The position numbers were made by a program, and so were the translations under genes. Below the pieces are notes generated by a model. That model was not told the DNA's origin. It saw only the letters and a list, made by a program, of their open reading frames with translations, and ran no database searches. Positions 10,791 through 18,982 of a stretch of DNA of 28,985 nt are shown here, piece by piece. Source of the DNA: Apostichopus parvimensis. Lineage: Eukaryota; Echinodermata; Holothuroidea; Aspidochirotida; Stichopodidae. The stretch covers positions 47,495-76,479 of the forward strand of contig KN883367.1 of the NCBI GenBank assembly GCA_000934455.1. Direction: 5' to 3'. The number at the start of each line of letters is the position of its first letter. The first letter of the stretch is position 1.

Positions 10791-11313
10791 CGTCTATGGG
10801 ACAGAACGGGTAACATGGAACACGAGTCTCCTGATAATGCTATGCAGTATGAACCTTTGATATATCCTATATAGTCATATACAGAGAGTCTATTTGGTAA
10901 GGGTCAAATGCAATACCTTTATGATCTTCATATGACATCACAGTGACAGTCCGTGAATCCCGTAAAGATCTACGTCAAGAGCTCCAGAAATTAGGAAGAA
11001 ACGAGAGGCTAAATATGCATACGTGCCCTGGTCAGTTCCCGCGAGCCTCATAATTGTGAACGTGGATGGCAACAACCAGAAGATCAGCAATTCATTAATT
11101 TTCAAGGAATAATTGTATGCCGTTTTGAAACCATCGTTAATGCAGTGATGGATATGGAGAGTTCTGTGCCGTCACAACTTTGAAGTCAGATCAGCTGGGG
11201 TTACTTTTTTTTTACTTTTTCCTTCAACATGTCTGTGTTCCTTAGTGTTTGTGATTTAGTGTTGTTTTTGTGTTTAAGAATGTTCTCTTTGTCCACAGCA
11301 TGCATGTACACGA
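10791..11313. other. Non-coding stretch
   Basis: T-rich around 11205-11222. No LINE endonuclease-like sequence was recognised here, so the LINE relic downstream appears not to continue to this side of the SINE. Confidence 0.4.
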
Positions 11314-11381
11314 GTGTTACATGCATATGTTACAGGAGTGTTACATGCATGTTACAGGAGTGTTACATGTATGTTACAGGA
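11314..11381 (+). repeat. 22-bp tandem repeat abutting a SINE 5' end
   Basis: Three units of GAGTGTTACATGCATGTTAC plus AG (first one 2 bp longer) precede the SINE head, whose first bases are GAGTGTTAGCTCAG. Each unit therefore contains the SINE's own first eight bases GAGTGTTA. Confidence 0.8.
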
Positions 11382-11604
11382 GTGTTAGCTCAGTGGTTAA
11401 TGCCGGTGCCTTTCAATCATAAGGTCCCGAGTTCGAGTCACTCCAAGATTAATGTATGTCGTCCAGTGACAGAGTTGTTGACAATTCATAATCATGGACG
11501 TTAAATATGAATCTAAGAGACTGACTTCGGTCAGCTTGCGGCTTTGATAAGCCAATGATGGCTTCTTCGCGAGTTCCTGCTTGCAGGAGGATCTATACAT
11601 ACAT
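11382..11604 (+). mobile_element. SINE family I, full-length copy (tRNA-derived)
   Basis: The head has an A-box-like TAGCTCAGTGGTTAATG and a B-box-like GAGTTCGAGTC at tRNA spacing, the internal promoter of RNA polymerase III. The body matches the copies at 10562 and 14612, and the tail is ATACATACATG. Relative to the others it lacks one GACAATTA unit before CATAATCATGG. The sequence directly after the tail is a LINE reverse-transcriptase relic. Confidence 0.92.
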
Positions 11605-13125
11605 GTAATTTTGTGCAAGGTAATGACTTTCTAACAATTTCCAATTATGACAAAAATATCGTCGTTAAATTGTCGGGGAATTGGCGACATGTATCAACGT
11701 ACGGATGTTTTTTATTATTATTAAAAGGACGTTATATTGGTGATTGCACTTGTTCAGTTTCTGAAATCATGTACAGACTGCAGGAAAAGCAACTCCCAGG
11801 TTTGCTGTTTGCCATTTTATTAGAAAAATAAAGAAAAAAAAAACGTTGATTCGCTGTCCCTATATCCTCTATCAGGAAAGTGCTTATCTCTTGGCCCGTC
11901 TACTACTCAGTGGTTGAAACATTTTATAACTGTGCTTCCTCTTCTGTCCTCGTTACAGGCTCTCCATCCCAATCTTTCCCTGTTGAAAGCAAGGTGATGC
12001 AGGCAAAGCGACCCACTGCCCCATATCTTTTTATCTTATATGTGCTGAGCATATAAGATTATTATTCCATTCTTGGTATTGATATCTGTGGTAGGAAATG
12101 TAAAATGACTCAATATGATGATGACACCACGTTCTCTATCGAAGCGAACGAACGATCTTTTTGCAATTTACTCGATCAACTAAATTTTTGGGTGGAATTT
12201 CGGGTCTAAAAATGAATATTAGTAAGTCCCCTTTAGTGGCATTAGGAACATTAACTGGTTCTATAATGGTTTTTAATAACTCCCAGAACGATAGTTGTTG
12301 TGTTTTTCGAAAGTATTGAACATTCCTCTAGGGAGTCCTATAGGCATTACCTTCAACACTGACATCACTAGTATGACGGTTAAAAACTATGACAAAGCTA
12401 AGTTTACCTTAGAGAATATAACGAATTTCTGTTTTAACGTAATATGAGTGTTTTAGGGAGAATAAACGTTTTAAATCATTAATCCTCCCTCATTTTAAAT
12501 TAATTTTTGTTAACCGTTCCTTCCCCATCTGACGAGTTTATTGCAAATATTAGTAACTACTTTTTTCGATTTGTTTGGAGACAGAAAGCAGATCGTGTAA
12601 GTCGAAACCAGTTTAGTCAAGATTATTCTGAAAGTGGTATTAACAATGATTGACGAATCCATACACTGCGTTGCACTTAAAGTTACATGTTTTTGCACGT
12701 ATTTAAAAAAAAACGGTAGTCACGGACATGTTACCTATTAATTACGAAAATACATGATTGAAATTATTGAATTTTTAAGTATATGGTAATGATGTTAATA
12801 GGCATGTAAATTAACCTATGAAGTATGAATTTGGAAAGATGTCTTAGCCTTAGCCCACTATTTTTTTAACTAAGGGTTTTTCACTCGGGAAAAATGAAAA
12901 TGACACATTAATTCAGAGCCAGTCGTCGTGGCATAAACTTTATATTACAGCAGGCAATCAACCTGTTGCTTACTCTCAATGGTTCAGAAAAGGCATTTAC
13001 TTCGTAAACGACCTTGTTGATAAAAATAAAAACAATTCTACAGCCAAGACAATATGGTAAGTACTTTTGACATTAACACTCATTTTCTTGAATACCATGG
13101 GCTAATTAACTCTATTAAAAGTATG
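11605..13125 (+). mobile_element. Degenerate L1/Tx1-like LINE, reverse-transcriptase and C-terminal part of ORF2
   Basis: Reading across frames gives the ordered landmarks of an L1/Tx1-type ORF2. In order: LTISNYDKN (PISL-N-DYK box) at about 11631; KGRYIGD then KQLPGLL at 11725-11805; a decayed FDS box at about 11847; GSPSQSFPVE and PYLFILYVLS at 11960-12050; the catalytic box as QYDDDTT at 12111-12131, where the family has YADD; LILPHFKLIF at about 12480; FFRFVW and SRNQFSQDYSESG at 12560-12640; YSQWFRKGIYFVNDLVDKN at about 12980; and FLEYHGLINSIKS at about 13086. At least five frame changes and several stops make it a dead pseudogene. The endonuclease half is absent; the 3' side ends at a TGACCT repeat. 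Confidence 0.88.
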
Positions 13126-13148
13126 TAAATATCCATGCTTCCTAACTT

Positions 13149-13337
13149 GAGATATCGTGTAACAAGGTTTTCAATATATGACCTCTGGTAACCTCAGCCG
13201 ACCTTTGACCTCCACTAAAACAATAGGTTTTTTTTCTTAAGATTAGGCATCGGCGTATGAATAATGAATAGTATCCATGGTTCCTATTTGAGATATCGTG
13301 TTTACAAGCTGGGCGTGACACACACACACACACACAA
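13149..13337 (+). repeat. Period-10 TGACCT interspersed repeat with (CA)n end
   Basis: GAGATATCGTG occurs at 13149 and again at 13290, giving a 141-bp unit. Between them are TGACCT-CTGG-TAACCT-CAGC-CGACCT (13179-13204) then TTTGACCTCC, and CCACTAAAACAATAGG. The second partial unit ends in TTTACAAGCTGGGCGTGACA and a (CA)n tract to 13336. It directly follows the LINE relic. Confidence 0.8.
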
Positions 13338-14402
13338 TTTGAAACCATTTCTTTTATGAATAGTTTGCGGAAGTATTTACGAGTTTATTTTAACATTAAC
13401 GAAAATATTTTTAATGAAAATATGAAGGTAAATATTTAGGAAGGCACTGGCTACCATGGTGTTATTTATTGGGCTTGAACGATTTATTTAATAGCATTTG
13501 TATTTCAGTCAAAGTTAATGTATCGAACGTATCTGCTGTTTTTTTTTTTTATTTACATGTTTTTAATTTCGTAAGTTAAGATGGTTGCGAAGAAAAAAGA
13601 GGAAGAATAAGAAGAAGATAAAATGAGGATAAAAAGGGTTTTCTCCCACGTCAGACACAAACAAGCTGGTTCTTAATTAAACCGTGAACTTGATGGATAT
13701 GTAAGGAGAACCTTCGAGTAAGTCTTCTCAGATATCTCACCTGCTGCAGGCAGAAGATTGCGAAGAAGCGGCAGGTGATTCATAAAGGTTATCTTTCCTT
13801 AAACAAACATTTCAAGCTGTATACTCAGCTGGAACGAATCAAACCTCAAACACTGAAATATGTTAAAAACTTAAAAGATGGTCATAATCTTGCTTAGCCT
13901 TGATACTAGTAACAATTTTTGAGCGGTACGTGTGCTGTCATTTATGGATATTTCAGGGCATATGGTAATCACGTCCCATTATCACAGATGACGGTCCGTG
14001 TAGGGAAACTGAGAACACCCAAAGCCCGCGGACAATTTGAAAGACTTCTCAGTATTACACATTTTAAGCTGAACGGTTTCGAGACCGGGTTTGATGCTGG
14101 TGCAAGATAACCTTAGAGTAACATGGTTGGATGGCACGAGGTCGTGTGCTGCGTCAATTGGTCCATAAATATATATAGCTCTAAATCGGCAAGCAATTTT
14201 GGCTTACTCTTATAGACTACGGGGACAATTATAGTTAATCTGTCGGAAATATTTGCTAAAGGTGTGCGATTCCACAATTAATTTTATATAAAGACCGTTC
14301 ACATTGTTAGCAGCTTGAACAAAACTATCAACATATGTCATTGTTGTTTACTTGGTGACCAATAAGATATGTAACAGTATCAGGGCAACGAAAGTGTAAC
14401 AC
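13338..14402. other. Non-coding stretch with poly-T, purine tract and a short hairpin
   Basis: A T run at about 13540-13550 and a GAAGAAAAAAGAGG-type purine tract near 13590-13640 are present. TCACCTGCTGC (13738-13748) can pair with GCGGCAGGTGA (about 13768-13778) through an 11-bp stem with one G-U pair. The open frame at 13919-14110 has no recognised domain. Confidence 0.4.
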
Positions 14403-14890
14403 CGTCTTGATAGTACACTTGTCTCCATATAAGGCACGGGGGGGGGGGGGTAAAATTGTTTGGTTTTCGTGCCCAGACATCGTCTTGATAGTACGCTTGT
14501 CTCGATATAAGGCCCTGATGGGGGATTGAGGGTGGATGAAATTGTTTGGTTTTCGTGCCCAGACACCGTCTTGATAGTACGCTTGTCTCGATATGTGGAG
14601 TGTTATGTGGAGTGTTAGCTCAGTGGTAACGCCGTCGTCGCCTTTCAATCATAAGGTCCCGGTTCGAGTCACTCCCAGATTAATGTATGTCGTCCAGTTA
14701 CAGAGTTGTTGGCAATTAACAATTCATAATCATGGACGTTAAATATGAATGTAAGAGACTGACTTCGGTCAGCTTGCGGCTTTGATAAGCCAATGAGGCT
14801 TCTTCGCGAGTTCCTGCTTGCAGGAGGATCTAATATACATACATACATATAAGGCCCTGATGGGGGTTGAGGGTGGATGAAATTGTTTGG
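14403..14890 (+). repeat. 78/86-bp tandem repeat, about 3.5 units, interrupted by a SINE
   Basis: CGTCTTGATAGTAC recurs at 14403, 14481 and 14567. Each unit continues CTTGTCTCGATATAAGGC, a G-rich stretch, GGTGGATGAAATTGTTTGG and TTTTCGTGCCCAGAC. The first unit has a pure G run (14439-14450) in place of the GATGGGGGATTGAGGG of the second. The third unit stops at CGATAT, where a SINE lies, and resumes at AAGGCCCTGATGGGGG after it, ending at about 14890. A diverged single unit is at 17517. Confidence 0.9.
14612..14850 (+). mobile_element. SINE family I, full-length copy nested in a tandem repeat
   Basis: TAGCTCAGTGGTAACG (A box) and GGTTCGAGTC (B box) lead into the same body as the copy at 11382, ending AGGAGGATCTAATATACATA and a short ATAC tail. 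The target is the CGATATAAGG segment of the flanking tandem repeat. The left flank ends in CGATAT, then TGTGGAGTGTTA duplicated next to the SINE head, and the right flank starts ATATAAGG, so any target duplication is ATAT or similar and merges with the tail. Confidence 0.92.
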
Positions 14891-15640
14891 CAAAAATAAT
14901 GACAAAATGTAAATCTTTTGAATCAATCGAGGATTCTTGGTGGTTATTGTATTCCACACGTACCGTACTTTATTGTAAAACCGAATAGTATCGAATGTCT
15001 TACTAATATGATCCGATTAATACCTCGTACACTAAAGTGCAGCAGCGTCACTTAAGAAAAACGAAGAAGTTTATTATAACAACACAAATCCCAAAATAAC
15101 TCATTGAAAGTACATCGAGCAGTTTATGACAGTAGTAGCTGCGCGTGACGACATTAATTCGATTTTCATAACTAAAACAAAAACCTCAGCATAATACTTA
15201 TAACTTCCGCATTGAAGATTGTTTTTATTGTGTCGTGAAGAAAAGCGCGAATACAACGATAAAGGGAACTAAGCGAGCTTGTAAGTTATTTATATAATAA
15301 TAAACCCTCCAAATATGTTTTCTACCATGATAAATCCATTTAACAACCCTACTCAAATTTGAGGATTATACGGCTCTTTTGCAGAATTTTTATTTTATTT
15401 GCAGTACTGATAATTGTAATCCCAGTAATCAGGCCATGCGTAACCAATGAGCTCAGTGCTTGAAAAGGATTTGTCCACCCAGGGTAGTTTAGTACTACCC
15501 TGGCTAAATGGAACATAAAAAGTCACCTTGGAATTGTGGCTAACGGAATATTTGGTGCCCAAGAGACCCGACTAGGGTAGAAAACCAAGTTTAAACAGTA
15601 TCGCTTACGAATTGGAGAAATTGGAGAAATTTACCATCAA
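14891..15640. other. Non-coding stretch with a perfect 10-bp hairpin
   Basis: CCAGGGTAGT (15479-15488) and ACTACCCTGG (15494-15503) form a perfect inverted repeat around a 5-base loop. No other element or gene is recognised. Confidence 0.45.
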
Positions 15641-15930
15641 ATTAGTGTTCACTACAGGGAGATTTAAAATGAACCACACTTAATCTAAAATAAACATTCC
15701 TCAATAAGGAAGGCGTCGTACTTAAGGCCATTAATTCTGGCAAGGTATTGACCGTGGAAGGCGGCGACATAGGGCGTATAATCCACCCAGGATAGGGCGT
15801 ATACCCCACCCAGGATCTGAAACCACCGACTGAACGCATCTTTTGGGACAATTGACTATTGTACAACAAGAGAAACGGCTAAGATCAGAGCAGTGAAACT
15901 TGCAGCTCTGGAAGAATAAACCTGTGCACA
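15641..15930. other. Higher-GC segment with open frames on both strands and a 23-bp duplication
   Basis: A plus-strand frame beginning near 15706 encodes EGVVLKAINSGKVLTVEGGD and ends at a stop near 15793. It is loosely reminiscent of the SGKVLDV core of ricin-type beta-trefoil repeats, but far too short to assign. A 23-bp imperfect tandem duplication (GGCGTATAATCCACCCAGG / GGCGTATACCCCACCCAGG) at about 15773-15818 breaks that frame. The minus strand has overlapping 66- and 75-codon frames. Possibly a gene remnant; strand undecided. Confidence 0.2.
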
Positions 15931-15940
15931 CGAAGGGGGG

Positions 15941-16183
15941 TTATGATGGCACATAGCCAAGGGTGCACGAGTGAGGGGAGGGGTGACGGAGAAATATAGC
16001 ACTGACAAGAGGACATGTACATGGTAAAGTGTGAAATGGAAAGCTCAGGGTTGTCCCAGCAGCAGCATTGCGTCCTTCTGCTGATCTGATATTAACTAAA
16101 TATAACGAATTTATGAGTCTTGCCTTGTAGTTAATGTCAAATTGTTGGTGCCCCACAAATGCGATCTTAAATTCATCAACCAT
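15941..16183 (-). CDS. Candidate small ORF, 80 codons, unknown
   Basis: An ATG-initiated minus-strand frame starts MVDEFKIAFVGHQQFDINYK and reads as plausible protein for about 40 residues. It then becomes Thr/Ser/Pro/Cys-rich and ends PSPHSCTLGYVPS. The start has G at +4 but not a purine at -3. There is no signal peptide and no domain I recognise. It sits just left of SINE family II and beside the higher-GC segment above, which could be part of the same decayed unit. Confidence 0.2.
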   Translation of the reverse strand: MVDEFKIAFVGHQQFDINYKARLINSLYLVNIRSAEGRNAAAGTTLSFPFHTLPCTCPLVSAIFLRHPSPHSCTLGYVPS

Positions 16184-16239
16184 TAGTCTTCACTCTCCTA
16201 CTTCTATTTTGATGGCACCACAACCATTGCTCTTAATGT

Positions 16240-16612
16240 AGGGCGTTGTGGTCAAGTGGTTAAGGCAGTGGACTTGTGATCTAAGGATTACAGGTTCGAG
16301 CCCTGGCCAGATCATTGCGTTGTGTCCTTGGGCAAGGTACTTTATCTCCATTGCCTCTCTTCACCCAGGTGTATAAATGGGGACTTGCGAGGTAACTTGT
16401 AAATATAGTTGTGTGCGCCGGTTTGTGGCTGCACCCTATGGGAAGTCCCCCAGGGGACACGTGGCTGTGGTGCACCAGGAGAGATTGTTCGAATTGTGCA
16501 CACTTTGGTGTGTAGGTGTGACAAGTTACCAATGACCAGGGTTAATTGTAAAGCGCATAGAACTTGTGGATTATGCGCTATATAAATAACGGCGTAATAA
16601 TAATAATAATTA
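16240..16612 (+). mobile_element. SINE family II, full-length copy (tRNA-Ser/Leu-like head)
   Basis: The head has an A box in GTGGTCAAGTGGTTAAGGC and a B box in ACAGGTTCGAGCCCTGG. A body of roughly 230 bp follows, containing TGGGCAAGGTACTTTATCTC, GTGCGCCGGTTTGTGG and GGGAAGTCCCCCAGGGGAC. The 3' end carries the GCGCATA...TATGCGC hairpin, CTATATAAATAACGGCG and (TAA)n. Minus-strand open frames across it are shadows. A truncated 3' copy is at 3504. Confidence 0.93.
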
Positions 16613-17270
16613 ATTTAAGTTATTGGGGGCCTGGGGGGATGGGAGGGGAAAATGCTGCTGCATTCAATGAAGATAATCACAACAGGGGACAAACTCAACA
16701 TGTAAAATCCCAATATAATAAAAAAATGAAAAAAAAAAGATGAAATTTTTCTGGAATATATTTCTGCTATGATGATGTTATAATGAAATGTAAGTAAAAT
16801 TGATATTGCATGATTAACTTGAATACTAATTAACAATTCATGTTATTGCATAACTTATGGTACAAACTGTAAGGATATTTGGTTATATTTATTCATGAAA
16901 TCATGCATATTCATCTTACTGATCATTACATCATAGCCCTCTGAGTATAAGGTGAATGAGAACAAGTAAAAGCTTTAAGAGCCACAAACTTAACCACCAT
17001 CATTAATATATGAGGTGGACTACATTGATAAATAGCTGAAGAAAACAAACAAACAATATTATTCTCATTGGGAAAATCATGTCATATACTAGACAAACAC
17101 TTAAACAAGTCTGAAAGTAACAGACAGACCTAATAATGCTTTCTGTTTTATTCATTTCTGTGTTCTTTGACAGGGGTGTGGCATATGCAAATATTGTGGC
17201 TACAAACATGGCGCTTTTAATACTGGCATTGTTTTCTTTCTTTCTGATATGGAATACAAAACTTTTGGTA
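16613..17270. other. AT-rich non-coding stretch
   Basis: A run of A-rich sequence (16720-16740) and no coding evidence. Nothing further supported. Confidence 0.4.
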
Positions 17271-17372
17271 CTACAAGATTGACAAAATGGCCAGTCCCTG
17301 ATACAGCTCTACAGTTTGCATAAATTCACATCTCTCAACTTCAAGTGTTTCTGCATTCTGTACAAAACATCT
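17271..17372 (-). CDS. Weak candidate exon, unknown protein
   Basis: Following GTGTATTTTAG on the minus strand (acceptor-like but with an A-rich, not pyrimidine-rich, lead) the frame encodes CFVQNAETLEVERCEFMQTV and about 12 further residues to a TAG at 17271. The same frame is open for 116 codons further upstream, but that part includes the repeat-derived segment at 17517. No family recognised; could be chance. Confidence 0.15.
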   Translation of the reverse strand, partial: RCFVQNAETLEVERCEFMQTVELYQGLAILSIL

Positions 17373-17516
17373 AAAATACACAATTTTGGTTTTTTTTTTT
17401 TGGTTTATCATATTTGTTGGTAACTTAATAACATTACACAACTTTTCAGCATTTTGGCTTAGATCATTTGTAGCATTATGTGATACACAACTTGACAATG
17501 AGCACACAGTCACAAT

Positions 17517-17580
17517 GCATGGGGGCTGGGGTTGAGAGCGGATCGGTCCCTTGGTTGATTTGTTTTTCGTGCCCAGGTTT
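17517..17580 (+). repeat. Diverged dispersed copy of the 78/86-bp repeat unit
   Basis: GGGGGCTGGGGTTGAGAGCG, then TTGGTTGATTTG and TTTTTCGTGCCCAGG, correspond in order to the G-rich, TGAGGGTGGATG and TTTTCGTGCCCAG parts of the repeat at 14403-14890. A single unit here shows that the sequence also exists outside the array, 2.7 kb away. Confidence 0.65.
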
Positions 17581-17765
17581 TTTCTTGCTTGACTTTTCTT
17601 AAAAGTTATAACACGATACAACTGTCTATCACAAGTTTAGAATAGAATGCTATTCAAAGGTTAATATCCAACTTATTATACACTTATAATAAGACACGCC
17701 TCCTTTGCAAGATTGATTCTTCCTTTATTCCTGTATTAGCAAGTTGGACCATATTTTTTGGCAAA

Positions 17766-18060
17766 TTTGACCTCCTGTCCCCTGTTCCCACTTAATATGC
17801 AACATATGCGGTATGAGATATGTTTATAGTTTGTTTTTGAGACTTCAGTTTAACCCATGCTGACCTCAAGTGACCAATGACCTCCCTCATACTGCACATG
17901 TTCAGTATGAGACTGGTGGTAGTCATCCTTTCGTGTGATATCTTGTTTTACATAGAGCATGTTCATGAATTCACAAAACTTTGACCTCCTCCACCAAAAT
18001 CAAGAATCTTCTGCGACTCAATTAGGTTCATCTATCAACCTTTTTATGAATGAGATGTGT
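17766..18060 (+). repeat. Period-10 TGACCT interspersed repeat, diverged
   Basis: TAACCC-ATGC-TGACCT-CAAG-TGACCA (17851-17876) shows the ten-base phasing, followed at once by A-TGACCT-CC. TTTGACCTCCTCCACCAAAA with ATCTTCTGCGACTCAATTAGG at 17983-18030 matches the downstream half of the unit seen at 1340 and 13149. About two units are present. Confidence 0.6.
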
Positions 18061-18124
18061 CTATGCTGTCCTTGGTTAAGGGATCAGGTTTACAAGTTTG
18101 GAGTAACCCACCTACACACATTCA

Positions 18125-18269
18125 TCAGCTTGAAAGTATAATTTCGACAGCAAAAACCAAGTTGCTTGTGTTGGTATTGATCTCTAGAGTGACATCTTCC
18201 ATCAGAGCCTCAGGCTGGCCAGCTACAAGACATTCCAAAGTTTGTTTAAATTCCAGTACAAAACCATAT
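18125..18269 (-). CDS. Candidate coding exon, unknown protein
   Basis: The minus-strand frame after an AG at 18270-18271 encodes YGFVLEFKQTLECLVAGQPE and about 26 more residues (ALMEDVTLEINTNTSNLVFA then VEIILSS) before a TGA at 18125. Residue composition and alternation look like a globular protein and codon use differs from flanks. The acceptor (TTTTGTATCAAG) is weak, there is no clear donor before the stop, and the family is unknown. It overlaps nothing repetitive that I can see. Confidence 0.28.
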
Positions 18270-18299
18270 CTTGATACAAAATTAAGTCAAGGTTAAAGT

Positions 18300-18694
18300 C
18301 AAACCGAAAGGTGTCTTTATTAGGCTTCTGTAGAATCGACCAGCCATGAAAACACATCTACGGTCAGCTCTTCATTCCAGGCTACAAACTACTCCTGGTA
18401 TATCCATCAGGTTAGGGAGCCATTCGTGCAGAATTAAACAATGCATTAATCGTTACCATGATGCTTGAACAAGAAGGATAACGATTATCATCATCATTAA
18501 AATGACATCTGACATATTATGAGGGTCATCCCATAAACAAGCTTTTAACTTTATCTCAAGATAATTTATACATTATCTATGGACATAAAAGAGTGGCATT
18601 ACAAATATATCATATAATTTATTCATATTGATACTAACAGTATTTATTTAACACATTGAGAGACTACATCATATAATTTCACATTACTAAAAGT
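18300..18694. other. Non-coding stretch
   Basis: No supported feature; AT-rich sequence leading to the duplicated block. Confidence 0.4.
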
Positions 18695-18982
18695 ATCAGA
18701 TATTAATGGCAGATGATCATCACTTTCCTCTGACATACAACAAATTATTTCTAACAGATGGCTGCTGTATCTAGCCTCATACCACTGGTTACTTCCATGA
18801 TGACCCCTGGCTCTTAGCAGGTGACCAGTTATTTCCAGATCAGATATTAATGGCAGATGATCATCACTTTCCTCTGACATACAACAAATTATTTCTAACA
18901 GATGGCTGCTGTATCTAGCCTCATACCACTGGTTACTTCCATGATGACCCCTGGCTCTTAGCAGGTGACCAGTTATTTCCAG
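18695..18982 (+). repeat. Exact 144-bp tandem duplication
   Basis: The block from ATCAGATATTAATGGCAG to CCAGTTATTTCCAG occurs at 18695-18838 and again at 18839-18982 with no difference seen. Internally it divides into segments of 21-23 bp (for example CAGATGGCTGCTGTATCTAG, CAGGTGACCAGTTATTTCC) related to the monomers of the array that follows, so it looks like a degenerate older edge of that array that was recently duplicated. Confidence 0.92.

Noticed and set aside
11229..11618. Open frames on both strands over the SINE at 11382
   Set aside because: They cross the SINE and its 22-bp upstream repeat; similar frames occur over the other SINE I copies.
12030..12058. 10-bp perfect inverted repeat ATCTTATATG / CATATAAGAT
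   Set aside because: It lies inside the LINE relic where one stop arose; it looks like chance in AT-rich sequence.
13738..13778. Possible microRNA-like hairpin
   Set aside because: The stem is only 11 bp with a loop near 19 bases, too short for a microRNA precursor.
15706..15793. Ricin-type lectin fragment (SGKVLTV)
   Set aside because: Only about 28 codons, a short low-complexity resemblance, and no QxW motif or further repeats; kept as an unassigned remnant.
16240..16315. Functional tRNA gene
   Set aside because: A and B boxes are good, but the acceptor and anticodon arms do not close properly, and a SINE body plus LINE-like tail follows directly.
16281..16532. Minus-strand frames of 60-83 codons
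   Set aside because: They lie wholly within SINE family II on the opposite strand.
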